Shown: positions 51,501-61,172, counted from the first letter of the stretch. The stretch: DNA of 64,000 nt from Methylocystis echinoides (GCF_027923385.1 NZ_BSEC01000001.1:818501-882500), one strand, 5' to 3'. Translations and numbers: made by a program. Notes: a model not told the origin generated them from the letters alone.

Positions 51501-51953
51501 ATGCGGAATGCAATCGAAGCTCTTGAAAGTCTTGGCGCACAGATCGGTCTCGCGGGACTTGGGTTCGACAAGGACGGCGTCTGCGGGCTCATCGTCGGCG
51601 ACGATACGGAGATTTTCTTTTATGGCGAGCCTGACGGCGAGATCCTTCGCCTGTCCGGCATCATCGGCGACATCGACGATGAGCGCCCCGCCCTTGCCCA
51701 ACGGCTGCTGGAGCTGAACGCGGGCGACGGCGAGAACGGCGCCGCCGCCTTCGCCGTCGATCCAGACACAGGCGAAATTATGCTGGTCCGAGTATTGACC
51801 CTCTCCGAACTGTCTCCGGAAAGCCTGCTGGCGGCCGTCGAGGAATTCGTGGTGCGCGTCGAATACTGGACCGAAAATCTGCCTCATGTCGCCGTCAAGG
51901 ATGAGGCTGCGGCTCAAGCGCTTTTACCGGACGCGATGATAATCCTCGGTTAG
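51501..51953 (+). CDS. Putative class I type III secretion chaperone (CesT/Tir-chaperone-like)
   Basis: A 150-residue, strongly acidic protein. Its pattern is that of CesT-type chaperones: an N-terminal helix (AIEALESLGAQIGL), a strand region with LGFDKDGVCGLIVGDDTEIF, then LRLSGIIGDIDDE, a helix ending ALAQRLLELNAGDGENGAA, a strand with FAVDPDTGEIMLV, and a final helix LSPESLLAAVEEFVVRVEYW. Length, order of elements and low pI fit the family. Such chaperones bind the N-terminal region of their effector, usually encoded next door, as here. Its base composition is closer to the host than that of the effector gene. Call is by pattern, not by search. Confidence 0.65.
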   Translation: MRNAIEALESLGAQIGLAGLGFDKDGVCGLIVGDDTEIFFYGEPDGEILRLSGIIGDIDDERPALAQRLLELNAGDGENGAAAFAVDPDTGEIMLVRVLTLSELSPESLLAAVEEFVVRVEYWTENLPHVAVKDEAAAQALLPDAMIILG

Positions 51954-52046
51954 CGTCACAGTTCGCCGCTGAAATTCGAACCGGTTTGAGCGCGCGCCGA
52001 ATCGGCCCGCTCGTCAGAGGGCGGTCGCCGAGGCGCCCGAGGGACC

Positions 52047-53867
52047 TTACCCCGCCCGCGCCTGCGGCGCCGTCGGTTCGTGCACCCCTTCGAGCGCGCC
52101 CGCGCCGGACTTGCTCGGCTCGGTCATGAACTGCGCCGCCGCCAGCGTCGCGAAGCGGCCGCCCTTGGCGACGAGCGACTCGAATGACCCGCTTTCGACG
52201 ATCTCGCCCTGGTCGAACACAAGGATGAGATCGGCGTTGCGCACCGTCGCGAGGCGATGGGCGATGACGAAGGTGGTGCGACCGCGGGTGGCGGCCTCGA
52301 GCGCCTTCTGGATTTGACGCTCGGTGGTGGCGTCCAGCGCCGAGGTCGCCTCGTCGAAGACGAGGATCGGCGGGTCTTTCAGCAGGGCGCGGGCGATGGA
52401 GAGGCGCTGGCGCTCGCCGCCGGAGAGCGAGCGGCCGCGTTCGCCGACGCGGGTGTCTCGCCCGTCGCTCTGGCGGGAGACGAATTCGGACGCCTGCGCC
52501 AGCTCCAGCGCGCGCGCAATGTCCGCATCTGTCGCATCCGGATTCCCGATGCGCAGATTTTCTTCGATCGTGCGGGCGAAGAGCATCGGCTCCTGAAACA
52601 CCACGCCGATGTTGTGACGAAGCGAGACCAGCGTGAAGTCGCGGATGTCGACGCCGTCGATCGTCACCGCGCCCGCATCGGGATCGAAGGCGCGATGCAG
52701 GAGGCCGAGCGTCGTCGATTTGCCCGAGCCCGTGGAGCCGACGAGCGCGATGGTCTGGCCGGGCTTGGCGAAGAAGCTGACATTCTTCACCGCCTTGCGG
52801 CGCCCGTCGTAGGAATAGGTGACGTTTTCAAAAGCCACCGCGCCGGCGAGGCGCCCGGCGTCGCGCGCGCCCGGCCGGTCGGCCACAGTGGGCTGCGTGT
52901 CGAGCACCTGAAAGAAGTCGCCGATCTTCGCGGCCTGCTGGAAGAGAATGTTGACGAAGCCGACGACCTGTTCGAGCCGGCCAATCAGCATGGTGGCGAA
53001 ATTGGTGAAGGTGACGATCTCGCCGATCGACGCCTGACCGTGCAGATGCAGCCATGTGCCGAGCAGGAAGATGGAGAGAATGGTCAGCGTCGCCGAGGCG
53101 CGGCTCGCCACGGCGACGAGCGCCCACCACGACAGCACCGGCATTTGCGCGGCGAGGAGATCCTCGACGATGCGCCGCAGCGCCAGCGTTTCGCTCTCGA
53201 CGCGGGTGAAGCTCTGCACGACGGGAATATTGCCGAGCGCGTCGGAGGCGTGTTCCGCGAGCGAAGAGCTGTGGCGCTCGACCGCGCCCTGCAGCGCCTC
53301 GGTGCGGCGCAGGACGTAGCTCGTCGTGAGATAGAACAGCAGCACGCAGATCATCAACAGCCCGCCGAGCCGCCAGTTGATGAACATGGTCATCGGCAGC
53401 AGAACGAAGAGCGCGACGAAGGAGGCGCAATTCTCCCGAAAGAAGGAGAGCCACAGGCTGAACATGGCCGAGGAGCCGTCCAGCATCGTCTTCAGCAGCC
53501 GCCCCGAATGCACATTGGTGTGGAAGGTGAGCGGCAGATTGAGGACGTGCTCGAAATATTCCGACACCACTGCGAGCCGGCGCCGATGGGCGAGCCGGTC
53601 CGCGTTGAGGCCGACGAGAATGGCGCCGCCGATGGAGAAGAGCCCGAAGCCGCCCCAGGCCAGCAGCAGCGGCAGAAGATCGGTCCAGGTAAGCGTGGCG
53701 CCGGGCGCCTGCGCCTGGGTCATGCGGTCGATGATCCGGCCGAACAGCATCGGCTCGGCGAATTGCGCAATGGCGAGCGACAGGTTGGCGCCGACCAGAA
53801 TCATCGCCAGCCGCGCCTGCGGACGCAAAAGGCCGAGAACACGGAAGTAAATTTTCAGCGCCGACAT
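52047..53867 (-). CDS. ndvA: Cyclic beta-glucan ABC exporter (NdvA/ChvA-like)
   Basis: A 606-residue half-size ABC exporter: six membrane helices in the first 320 residues (MSALKIYFRVLGLLRPQARL opens it), then one ATPase domain with Walker A GSTGSGKST, signature LSGGERQRLSIARALL and Walker B PPILVFDEATSALD. Length and opening match NdvA/ChvA, which export cyclic beta-1,2-glucan, an osmoregulatory and host-interaction polymer. Other lipid or peptide exporters of this class cannot be excluded, and the synthase gene (ndvB) is not in the window. A broken copy of its 3' end lies at 49125. Confidence 0.78.
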   Translation of the reverse strand: MSALKIYFRVLGLLRPQARLAMILVGANLSLAIAQFAEPMLFGRIIDRMTQAQAPGATLTWTDLLPLLLAWGGFGLFSIGGAILVGLNADRLAHRRRLAVVSEYFEHVLNLPLTFHTNVHSGRLLKTMLDGSSAMFSLWLSFFRENCASFVALFVLLPMTMFINWRLGGLLMICVLLFYLTTSYVLRRTEALQGAVERHSSSLAEHASDALGNIPVVQSFTRVESETLALRRIVEDLLAAQMPVLSWWALVAVASRASATLTILSIFLLGTWLHLHGQASIGEIVTFTNFATMLIGRLEQVVGFVNILFQQAAKIGDFFQVLDTQPTVADRPGARDAGRLAGAVAFENVTYSYDGRRKAVKNVSFFAKPGQTIALVGSTGSGKSTTLGLLHRAFDPDAGAVTIDGVDIRDFTLVSLRHNIGVVFQEPMLFARTIEENLRIGNPDATDADIARALELAQASEFVSRQSDGRDTRVGERGRSLSGGERQRLSIARALLKDPPILVFDEATSALDATTERQIQKALEAATRGRTTFVIAHRLATVRNADLILVFDQGEIVESGSFESLVAKGGRFATLAAAQFMTEPSKSGAGALEGVHEPTAPQARAG

Positions 53868-53993
53868 TGTCTTGCTCGCTCGTGCAGCCTCAAGGCGATT
53901 ACAGGCCCCGCTCACGCCGCGCAAGTGGCGCCAGCGCCGCGCAGGCTTGCGCAGGGACTCTTTGGGCCGGCGTCGGTCGCCGGAGGCTTGTTC

Positions 53994-55154
53994 ATGGTCG
54001 AATCCGCCCAATTTCTTTCATCGATCCCATTTGAAAAATTCCGGCGCCTGGTCGCCGATGCGCCGGATGCGGAGAGCGCGACGCGGTTCCACGCGGAGCA
54101 GACCGCCGCCCTGCGCCGCAACACGCCCGGCATGATGGCAGCCAATCTCGGCAATGCGCTGGCGCTTCTCGCGACGCTGATCGACACGCCGCTCGCCCCG
54201 CGGGCCGCGATCTGGGCCGCCCTGATGTTCCTCTTCTGCGGCTTTCTCTATGCGCGGACGCGACGGCGCGGCGGCGCGGGAGGGTCGCGGGCGACGGCCG
54301 GGGCGAGCCGACGCGCGATCATCAACGCGCTGCTCCTCGGCCTGCTGTGGGCGGCGCCGCCGCTGCTGTTCTTTCACGCCGCGCGGCCCGGCGCGCAGCT
54401 CATGATCGTGACGCTGACGGCGGGCACGCTGTTCGGCGGCGCCTTCGCGCTTTCCCGCACGCCGCTGGCGGCGGCCGCTTTCGCGCTGCCCGTGGCGCTG
54501 GCCTCGGCGGCGACGCTGCTCGCCGGCGGCGACGGGGACCTCACGCGGCTCGCCATCGTCCTGTGCATCTATGTCGCCGTGCTGGGGCGGGGGGTTCTGG
54601 TCGAGGCGGCGCGGTTCCGGGCGCAGTTCCTGGCCCAGACCGCCGCCGAACATCAGGCCCGAACGGATCCGCTCACCGGCCTTCCGAACCGGCGGGCCTT
54701 CATCGACGCGATGGAGCGGGAGCTTGCGCGCATGCGCCGCCACGGGGGCAGTTTTCTGCTGCTCTGCCTCGACTTCGATGGTTTCAAATTGATCAACGAC
54801 GACCTCGGCCATCTGGCCGGCGACGAATTATTGTCGCAGGCCGCCGAGCGCATGCGCGCCGCGCTGAGGGGGACGGATTTCGTCGGCAGGCTGGGGGGCG
54901 ACGAATTCGCCGTCATCGCCACCGAAGTCGGCTGCGAGGACTCGGCGCGGTTGCTTGCCGCGCGGATCGTCGCCTGCTTCGAGGCGCCTTTCGATCTGGA
55001 GGGCCGCCCGGTTCACTGCGCGGTCAGCGTCGGCGGCGCGCTGGGGCCGCGCCATGGCGGCGATCAGCAGGCGTTGTTCCGCAGCGCCGATCTGGCGCTG
55101 TATCAGGCGAAGGCGCAGGGAGGGGGCTGGCGGCTGTTCGAGCCGGCGGCATAG
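53994..55154 (+). CDS. Membrane-bound diguanylate cyclase
   Basis: A 386-residue protein with several N-terminal membrane helices (about residues 50-205) and a C-terminal GGDEF domain. The active site reads GRLGGDEFAV and an RxxD inhibitory site (RGTD) lies five residues before it, so it is probably an active, feedback-controlled cyclase. It makes cyclic di-GMP, promoting sessile life. ATG 53994 has GGAGG seven bases upstream. No sensory domain beyond the helices is visible. Confidence 0.9.
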   Translation: MVESAQFLSSIPFEKFRRLVADAPDAESATRFHAEQTAALRRNTPGMMAANLGNALALLATLIDTPLAPRAAIWAALMFLFCGFLYARTRRRGGAGGSRATAGASRRAIINALLLGLLWAAPPLLFFHAARPGAQLMIVTLTAGTLFGGAFALSRTPLAAAAFALPVALASAATLLAGGDGDLTRLAIVLCIYVAVLGRGVLVEAARFRAQFLAQTAAEHQARTDPLTGLPNRRAFIDAMERELARMRRHGGSFLLLCLDFDGFKLINDDLGHLAGDELLSQAAERMRAALRGTDFVGRLGGDEFAVIATEVGCEDSARLLAARIVACFEAPFDLEGRPVHCAVSVGGALGPRHGGDQQALFRSADLALYQAKAQGGGWRLFEPAA

Positions 55155-55161
55155 CAGCCTG

Positions 55162-56334
55162 TCAGCGTCTTGCCTGTCCCGACAGCCACGCCTCGAGCCG
55201 CGCCACGCCCTCGGCCACATCGGCCTCGGCCCCGGCGTAGGAAAAACGCACGGTCGTGGCGCCGCGCCGGGGATCGAAATCGAGTCCGGGCGTCGCCGCG
55301 ACGCCCGCCTCGACGAGCAGGCGTCGGCAGAAATCCATCGAGTCGCCGGTGAAGGCCGAGACATCCGCGTAGATGTAGAAGGCGCCGTCCGGCGGCGCGA
55401 AGCGGTCGAGGCCCATCGAGGGCAGGCGCTCGACCAGCAGCGCGCGATTGCGCGCACAGGCGGAGCGGTTCGCCTCGAGTTCGTCGGTCGCGTCGAAAGC
55501 GGCGAGCGCCGCGCGCTGCGAGATCGTCGGCGCGCAAATGGCGAGCGACTGCTGAAGCAGCTCCAGCGGGCGCATAAGCTCCTCGGGCGCCACGAGCCAG
55601 CCGAGCCGCCAGCCGGTCATGGCGTAATATTTGGAAAAGGAATTCACCACGATCGCCGCGCGGGTGAAGGCGAGCGCCGTCTGCGCGGGCTCGGCGTATT
55701 CGAGCCCGTGATAGATCTCGTCGGAGACGAAGACGACGCCGGCATCCGCGCAAAAGGCGCAGATGCGCGCAAACTCCTCCCTGCCGATCATCGAACCGGT
55801 CGGATTGGCGGGGCTCATCAGCAGCGCGCCGTCGAGCGGCTTGTCGCGATGCGCGGCGTCCAGCATGGCGGCCGTCGGCGCGAAACGCGTCTCGGCGCCG
55901 ACGGGCAGCGGCACGGCCTCGAGGCCCAGCGACGCGAGAATATTGGCGTAGGCCGGATAACCCGGCGCGGTGACGGCGATGCGCGCGCCGGGATCGAAGG
56001 CGGCGAGCAGCGCCAGCATGAAGCCGCCCGAGGAGCCGGTCGTCACGATGACGCGCTCCGGCGCGACCTCGACGCCGTAGCGGGTGAGATAATGGCCGGC
56101 GATGCGCGCGCGCAGGGCCGGATCGCCCAGCGCCTCGCCATAGCCAAGGCCGCCTCCCGCAAGCGCCGCCTCCGCCGCCGCGCGCACGAGGCGGGGAACA
56201 GGGGCGCCGGGTTCGCCCAGCTCCATGTGGATGATATGACGTCCGGCGCGCTCCAGCGCCCGCGCCTCGCTGAGCGCCTCCATGGCCATGAAGGGCGCGA
56301 CGTGGGAGCGGCGGGACGGGCGCAGGCGCGACAT
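55162..56334 (-). CDS. Class I/II aminotransferase
   Basis: A 390-residue PLP enzyme of the AspC fold. The PLP Lys lies in SFSKYYAMTGWRLGW, the cofactor Asp in VFVSDEIYHGLEY, Asn in LMSPANPTGSMIG and the carboxylate-binding Arg in TTVRFSYAGAE near the C-terminus. Substrate cannot be told; the resemblance is to MalY/PatA-like and aspartate-type enzymes. It converges on the diguanylate cyclase (seven bases apart) and is divergent from the MgtC-type gene. Confidence 0.85.
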   Translation of the reverse strand: MSRLRPSRRSHVAPFMAMEALSEARALERAGRHIIHMELGEPGAPVPRLVRAAAEAALAGGGLGYGEALGDPALRARIAGHYLTRYGVEVAPERVIVTTGSSGGFMLALLAAFDPGARIAVTAPGYPAYANILASLGLEAVPLPVGAETRFAPTAAMLDAAHRDKPLDGALLMSPANPTGSMIGREEFARICAFCADAGVVFVSDEIYHGLEYAEPAQTALAFTRAAIVVNSFSKYYAMTGWRLGWLVAPEELMRPLELLQQSLAICAPTISQRAALAAFDATDELEANRSACARNRALLVERLPSMGLDRFAPPDGAFYIYADVSAFTGDSMDFCRRLLVEAGVAATPGLDFDPRRGATTVRFSYAGAEADVAEGVARLEAWLSGQARR

Positions 56335-56439
56335 TTTGTGCCTTTCGATTGCGGGACGCGGGACCCATAAGGACCCGGCGCCGCATCTCTAGGGCGCCAT
56401 CGGTCCGCGCGCGAGTTTTATGCGAAAGGCTTTTTCGGC

Positions 56440-57738
56440 ATGTGGGAAATGAGCGGGACCGAGCTGATCCGGCGCCTCGCCTATGCGTTGGCGATCGGTC
56501 TGCTCATCGGGCTCGAACGCGGCTGGGGCGCCCGCGCCGAGCAGGAGGGCGAACGCACCGCCGGCATGCGCACCCATGGACTCGCGGCGCTGCTCGGCGG
56601 CGTCTGGGGCGCGCTGGCCACGCAATTCGCGCATGACTCCGGCGCGACGGCGCTGGGGCTTTCCTTCGTCCTCTTCGGCGGGGTCATGGCGCTCTATCGC
56701 TATCGCGAGATCGAGCACGAAAAGACCTTCGGCGCCACATCCGTCGTCGCCATGATGCTGGCCTATGCGCTGGGCGCCTTTGCCGTCGCCGGCGACGAGG
56801 TGGCCGCCGCCGCCGCCGCCGTGGCGACCACGAGCCTCCTCGCCGCCAAGGGGCTCCTGCACGAGTGGCTGGAAAAGCTCACATGGGAGGAGCTGCGCTC
56901 GGGCCTCGTGCTGCTCGTCATGAGCTTCATCCTTCTGCCGATCCTCCCGGACCGCGAAATCGACCGCTGGGGGGCGATCAATCCGCATGAGCTCTGGCTG
57001 CTGACGGTGCTCATCGCCGCCGTGTCCTTCGCGGGCTATCTCGCTGTGAAGATCGTCGGTTACCGGCGGGGGATCGCGGTGGCGGGTCTCGCCGGCGGGC
57101 TCGCCTCCTCGACCGCGACCACCGCCGCCATGGCGCGCCTCGCCGCCGCGCAGCCCGGAGACGCCGGCGTGCTGGCCGCCGGCGCCATCTTCGCCAACGC
57201 CGTCATGGGCCCGCGCGTTCTCGCCGTGCTGAGCGTCGTCAATCTCGATTTCGCCCTGCGCCTCGCGGCGCCGCTCGTCGCCGTGGGCCTCGCCTATCTC
57301 GTCGCGGGCTGGGTCATCATGCGGCGCAACGATGGGCGCAGCGACGACGCCAGCAATCCGATGACCTCCGCCAATCCGCTGGATCTTCCGGCCGTGCTGA
57401 AATTCGGCGCCTTGCTCGCGGCGGTGATGATCCTGTCCCGCATCCTCACCAAGGTCGCCGGCAGCGCCGGCGTCTATGCCCTCGCGCTGGTTTCCGGTCT
57501 CGCCGACGTGGACGCCATTTCCATCTCCATGGCGCGCCATGGCGCGCAGGAGATCGGCGCATCGGCGGCGGCCGTCGCGGTGCTGGTGGCGATCTTCGCC
57601 AACACGCTCGTAAAAGTCGGACTGGCCTGGGGGATGGGCGGCGCGGCGATGGGCGTTCGGCTGGCCGTCGCGTCCGTTCTGGCGCTCGGCGCCGCCGTCG
57701 CGGCGCTCGCCTTTCTCCCGCGGATCGCGGGACTCTAG
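56440..57738 (+). CDS. MgtC/DUF4010 membrane protein
   Basis: A 432-residue integral membrane protein with about twelve hydrophobic segments. The first third has the MgtC/SapB signature (AIGLLIGLERGWGAR and AGMRTHGLAALLGGVWGAL), the rest is DUF4010 (SFAGYLAVKIVGYRRGIAVAGLAGGLASSTATT). Fusion of both is a common arrangement. MgtC proteins are linked to magnesium and intracellular growth; the fused form has no known substrate. Confidence 0.87.
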   Translation: MWEMSGTELIRRLAYALAIGLLIGLERGWGARAEQEGERTAGMRTHGLAALLGGVWGALATQFAHDSGATALGLSFVLFGGVMALYRYREIEHEKTFGATSVVAMMLAYALGAFAVAGDEVAAAAAAVATTSLLAAKGLLHEWLEKLTWEELRSGLVLLVMSFILLPILPDREIDRWGAINPHELWLLTVLIAAVSFAGYLAVKIVGYRRGIAVAGLAGGLASSTATTAAMARLAAAQPGDAGVLAAGAIFANAVMGPRVLAVLSVVNLDFALRLAAPLVAVGLAYLVAGWVIMRRNDGRSDDASNPMTSANPLDLPAVLKFGALLAAVMILSRILTKVAGSAGVYALALVSGLADVDAISISMARHGAQEIGASAAAVAVLVAIFANTLVKVGLAWGMGGAAMGVRLAVASVLALGAAVAALAFLPRIAGL

Positions 57739-57796
57739 GCGGCGCAGGGGAATTCAGGAGCGAGCGGCCTGAAGCAGGGCCGCTCGCCAAATCGCG

Positions 57797-58117
57797 TCAG
57801 ACGGCCGCGGAAATCCAGCGGCTCAGCTCGCCCTTGGGCGCGGCGCCGACCTTCTGCGCGGCGGCCTTGCCGTCCTTGAAGATGATCAGGGTCGGGATCG
57901 AGCGAATGCCAAGCTTGCTCGCGACAGCCGGGTTCTCGTCGATGTTGAGCTTCACAACCTTGATCTTGCCCTTCATCTCGGCGGCGATTTCCTCGAGCGC
58001 CGGGGCGATCATGCGGCAGGGGCCGCACCATTCGGCCCAGAAGTCGACGACGACCGGTTCGGCGGACTTCAGGACTTCCTGCTCGAAAGTGGCGTCGGTA
58101 ATTTTTTGCGTGGACAT
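57797..58117 (-). CDS. trxA: Thioredoxin
   Basis: A 106-residue thioredoxin with WCGPC in [19 protein letters not shown], the buried Asp and a cis-Pro in [13 protein letters not shown]. It is the general cytoplasmic disulfide reductant. GAAAGG is upstream of ATG 58117. Nearest downstream neighbour is the convergent MgtC-type gene. Confidence 0.95.
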   Translation of the reverse strand: MSTQKITDATFEQEVLKSAEPVVVDFWAEWCGPCRMIAPALEEIAAEMKGKIKVVKLNIDENPAVASKLGIRSIPTLIIFKDGKAAAQKVGAAPKGELSRWISAAV

Positions 58118-58590
58118 GAGGGGCCTTTCGTTGCGGGCCGATTGAGGAATTCGGTCAGAACGTAGGAAGGGGTTTGGCGGGCGTCAAGCAGCGCCTGCGG
58201 CAGCGGCCTGGTCATGCGCGCATGGGCTGAGAGAGAAAATCTATCATGCCCCCTCAAACACAAAGAGCGGGGACGGCCTGGCCGAGCCCCACTCTTTGGC
58301 ACCCTGTCCTTTAACCGGATAAAACGCCTGGTCTCGAAGTCTTGTCGCCCCGATGACCGCTCACATCGGCTCGTTCTTCGAGCCTGTCGCGCGCTGCGTT
58401 CTCTCCGGCGTCCTCCCCGACTTGGACCGTTGCTGGGAAATAGTAGGCTAAACGCATGTAACGCTTAGGCTTACCCAACCAACTTGGCGAGGGGGACATT
58501 ATGCGAAAACCGAACGGCTGTCATCCCTAATTGTGCACTCTGCCGAATTTTCAGGTGAAGCGCTCACAGGTACGCCAACCGCGTATCGGA

Positions 58591-58620
58591 ATGAAACAAA
58601 AGCGCGCGAAACTGTTTCAT
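58591..58620. promoter_or_regulatory. Inverted repeat ATGAAACA-N14-TGTTTCAT
   Basis: Perfect eight-base arms, AT-rich compared with its surroundings, within the gene-free stretch. The geometry resembles an operator for a dimeric regulator. Confidence 0.4.
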
Positions 58621-58693
58621 GTCGGCGGCCGCGTCCTGCGTGACGCCGCGCGCGGCACGCGTCAGGATGCGGCCGTCGCGCGCGATGACGGGA

Positions 58694-58748
58694 CAAAAAA
58701 ACCCCTCGCGCGGAAGCGACCCGAATGGCCTTGCCGACGCGCGAGGGG
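58694..58748 (-). terminator. Terminator after the carboxyltransferase gene
   Basis: Stem CCCCTCGCGCG/CGCGCGAGGGG with a 25-base loop; read on the reverse strand it is followed by TTTTTTT, about 30 bases after the stop codon. Confidence 0.75.
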
Positions 58749-58778
58749 CGATGTGTGTCTTTTTAAAAAAAGCGCCGC

Positions 58779-60314
58779 TTACAACGGAATGTTGTCGTGC
58801 TTCTTCCAGGGATTCTCCAATTCCTTGTGACGCAGCAGCGCCAGCGCGCGGGCGATTCTGCGACGCGTGGAATGCGGCATGATCACTTCGTCGATATAGC
58901 CGCGTTCGGCTGCGACGAAGGGCGACAGGAATCGATCCTCATATTCCTTCGTGCGCTGGGCGATCTTCTCGGGATCGCCAATGTCCGCGCGGAAGATGAT
59001 TTCGACCGCGCCCTTGGCGCCCATGACGGCGATCTGCGCCGTCGGCCAGGCATAGTTCACATCGCCGCGCAGATGCTTGGACGACATGACGTCATAGGCG
59101 CCGCCGAAGGCCTTGCGCGTGATGACGGTGACTTTCGGCACGGTCGCTTCCGCATAGGCGAAGAGCAGCTTCGCGCCATGCTTGATGAGGCCGCCATATT
59201 CCTGCGCCGTGCCGGGCAGGAAGCCCGGAACGTCGACGAAGGTGACGATCGGAATATTGAAGCAGTCGCAGAAGCGCACGAATCGCGCCGCCTTCTTGGA
59301 GGCGTCGATGTCGAGCACGCCGGCGAGCACCATCGGCTGATTCGCGACGATGCCGACCGTGCGGCCCTCGACGCGGCCGAAGCCGACGACGATGTTCTTC
59401 GCGTGGGCTTCCTGAATCTCGAAGAAGTCGCCCTCGTCGACGATCTTCAGGATCATTTCCTTGATGTCGTAGGGCTTGTTGGGATTATCCGGAATGATCG
59501 TGTCGAGCGACATGTCGAACCGGTTGGCGTCGTCGAAGCTCGGCCACTCCGGCGGCTCTTCCGTATTGTTGGACGGCAGGAAGTCGATCAGGCGGCGCAT
59601 CTGCAGCAGCGCCTCGACGTCATTGTCATAGGCGCGGTCGGCGATGGAGCTCTTCGTCGTATGGACCGAGGCACCGCCGAGCTCTTCCGCCGTCACCGTC
59701 TCATTGGTGACGGTCTTCACAACGTCCGGACCCGTGACGAACATGTAGCTCGTGTCGCGCACCATGAAGATGAAGTCGGTCATCGACGGCGAATAGACGT
59801 CGCCGCCCGCGCAGGGGCCCATGATGACGGAAATCTGCGGGATGACGCCGGAGGAGAGCACGTTGCGCACGAAAACTTCGCCATAGCCGCCGAGCGCCGC
59901 GACGCCCTCCTGAATGCGCGCGCCGCCGGCGTCGAAAATGCCGATGATCGGCGCGCGATTCTTCAGCGCCATGTCCTGAAGCTTGATGATCTTCTGCGCA
60001 TGCGTCTCGGAGAGCGAGCCGCCGAAGACGGTGAAGTCCTTCGCGAAGACGAAGACCGCGCGACCATTGACCGTGCCCCAGCCGGTGACCACGCCGTCGC
60101 CCGAGGTCTTCTCGCCCTGGTCCATGCCGAAGTCCGTGCAGCGATGCGTCACGAACATGTCGAATTCTTCGAACGAGCCCTGATCCAGCAGCAGTTCGAT
60201 GCGCTCGCGCGCGGTCAGCTTGCCGCGCGCATGCTGGGCGTCGATGCGCTTGTGGCCGCCGCCGAGGCGGGCCGAGGCGCGCCGCTGTTCCAGCCCGTCG
60301 AGAATATGTTTCAT
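58779..60314 (-). CDS. pccB: Propionyl-CoA carboxylase beta (carboxyltransferase) subunit
   Basis: A 511-residue acyl-CoA carboxyltransferase: [20 protein letters not shown] at the N-terminus, the oxyanion-hole regions [12 protein letters not shown] and [17 protein letters not shown], and [15 protein letters not shown]. Length and similarity fit PccB, which with a biotinylated alpha subunit turns propionyl-CoA into methylmalonyl-CoA. The mutase step then needs adenosylcobalamin, supplied by the enzyme at 6988. An acetyl- or other acyl-CoA specificity cannot be excluded. The alpha subunit is not in the window. The exported ClpP-like gene lies 22 bases upstream. Confidence 0.92.
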   Translation of the reverse strand: MKHILDGLEQRRASARLGGGHKRIDAQHARGKLTARERIELLLDQGSFEEFDMFVTHRCTDFGMDQGEKTSGDGVVTGWGTVNGRAVFVFAKDFTVFGGSLSETHAQKIIKLQDMALKNRAPIIGIFDAGGARIQEGVAALGGYGEVFVRNVLSSGVIPQISVIMGPCAGGDVYSPSMTDFIFMVRDTSYMFVTGPDVVKTVTNETVTAEELGGASVHTTKSSIADRAYDNDVEALLQMRRLIDFLPSNNTEEPPEWPSFDDANRFDMSLDTIIPDNPNKPYDIKEMILKIVDEGDFFEIQEAHAKNIVVGFGRVEGRTVGIVANQPMVLAGVLDIDASKKAARFVRFCDCFNIPIVTFVDVPGFLPGTAQEYGGLIKHGAKLLFAYAEATVPKVTVITRKAFGGAYDVMSSKHLRGDVNYAWPTAQIAVMGAKGAVEIIFRADIGDPEKIAQRTKEYEDRFLSPFVAAERGYIDEVIMPHSTRRRIARALALLRHKELENPWKKHDNIPL

Positions 60315-60336
60315 GTCCAGCCCTGCTTCTTTTTTC

Positions 60337-61008
60337 TTACAGTTTGCGTGTGCCCAGCCGCCAGCGCGCAATGTCGGCGCCGGTCAGCATGTAGAGTTGA
60401 TCCGGCGACGTGCGCTCGGCGAGATTGACGAGATCCGCGCTCACGCCCATGCCGCTGGCGTAGCGCGCCAGCATCTGCCGCATGCCGCCGTCGTCGTAAT
60501 TGCGCTCCCGAACCAGCCCCTCGGAGAAGTCGAAGCTCGTCGAATAATTGAACATGCGGTGAATGCCAACGCGGCTCTGCGCGGGGATCACCCGCTTTTT
60601 GCCGCCCATCAGCGCATAGACGCAGGCGGAGTAGCAGCGCCCGGAAACGAGCGACACGCCCTCGCCCGACTGGGCGGCGGGGCGCGCGACGATCACCGCC
60701 ATGCCAAGGCGGCGGATCGCCTGGCCAAGCTCCATGGAGGCGACGACCTTGCCGCCGGGCGAGTCGAGCAGCACCACGCCATGGAGATTGCCGCCGCCGA
60801 CGTTCTGGGCGATGAAACTCACGAAGGCGTCGGGCGTGTTCTCGCCGATCTCGCCCTCGGCCGCGATCATTTGCGGACAGCGCGTCCCGCAATTGCCATT
60901 GGCGCTGACAAGCCGGAAGTTCATTTCCTCGGCCCCGGCGGCGGCGCCCGGCAGGGCGGCTGCCAGGAGACCCAGCGCGCTCAAAACCAGATTTCTCAGT
61001 TCCCGCAT
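60337..61008 (-). CDS. Exported ClpP/crotonase-fold protein (COG3904-like)
   Basis: A 223-residue protein with a signal peptide (ending near AAAGAEE). The mature part has the ClpP-like core: [21 protein letters not shown] and [18 protein letters not shown], where the Ser in YSAC sits at the nucleophile position, and [12 protein letters not shown] supplies a His. Such exported proteins are common and uncharacterised in alphaproteobacteria; protease activity is possible. GTG 61020 is an alternative start. It is upstream of pccB on the same strand, 22 bases away. Confidence 0.75.
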   Translation of the reverse strand: MRELRNLVLSALGLLAAALPGAAAGAEEMNFRLVSANGNCGTRCPQMIAAEGEIGENTPDAFVSFIAQNVGGGNLHGVVLLDSPGGKVVASMELGQAIRRLGMAVIVARPAAQSGEGVSLVSGRCYSACVYALMGGKKRVIPAQSRVGIHRMFNYSTSFDFSEGLVRERNYDDGGMRQMLARYASGMGVSADLVNLAERTSPDQLYMLTGADIARWRLGTRKL

Positions 61009-61096
61009 CGTCGCCCGCACCTCGTGAATCCGACCAAAACGAGCCTAATTCCTAATCTGCGAGCGGAAAAGGACTTTCGTTCCACGCCGCGTAAAC

Positions 61097-61172
61097 TGGT
61101 GGGCGGTGACGGGATCGAACCGCCGACCCTCTCGGTGTAAACGAGATGCTCTGCCAGCTGAGCTAACCGCCC
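61097..61172 (-). tRNA. tRNA-Val (anticodon UAC)
   Basis: Reverse-strand 76-base cloverleaf: acceptor GGGCGGT pairs with ACCGCCC, D arm GCTCAGCTGGCAGAGC, anticodon stem TCTCG/CGAGA with loop TTTACAC (anticodon TAC), T arm with GGTTCGATCC, and an encoded CCA end. It reads GUA and related Val codons. Confidence 0.97.

Larger units (their letters stand above)
58118..58778. other. Gene-free stretch upstream of trxA and downstream of pccB
   Basis: About 660 bases with no convincing reading frame on either strand; short open frames have no ribosome-binding site or protein-like composition. It contains the dyad at 58591 and the terminator at 58694, and should hold the trxA promoter at its left end. 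A small RNA or decayed gene is possible but not shown. Confidence 0.55.

Noticed and set aside
49254..52031. Toxin-antitoxin or prophage reading of the island
   Set aside because: No phage structural gene, integrase or known toxin domain is visible, and the small acidic protein follows the large one and fits a CesT-type chaperone better than an antitoxin.
52257..53993. In-frame upstream extension of the diguanylate cyclase reading frame through the ABC gene
   Set aside because: That part is antisense to ndvA; the real start at 53994 has a strong ribosome-binding site and a typical membrane N-terminus.
58214..58468. An 84-codon open frame in the gene-free stretch
   Set aside because: Composition is Arg-rich and unlike a protein, with no ribosome-binding site.
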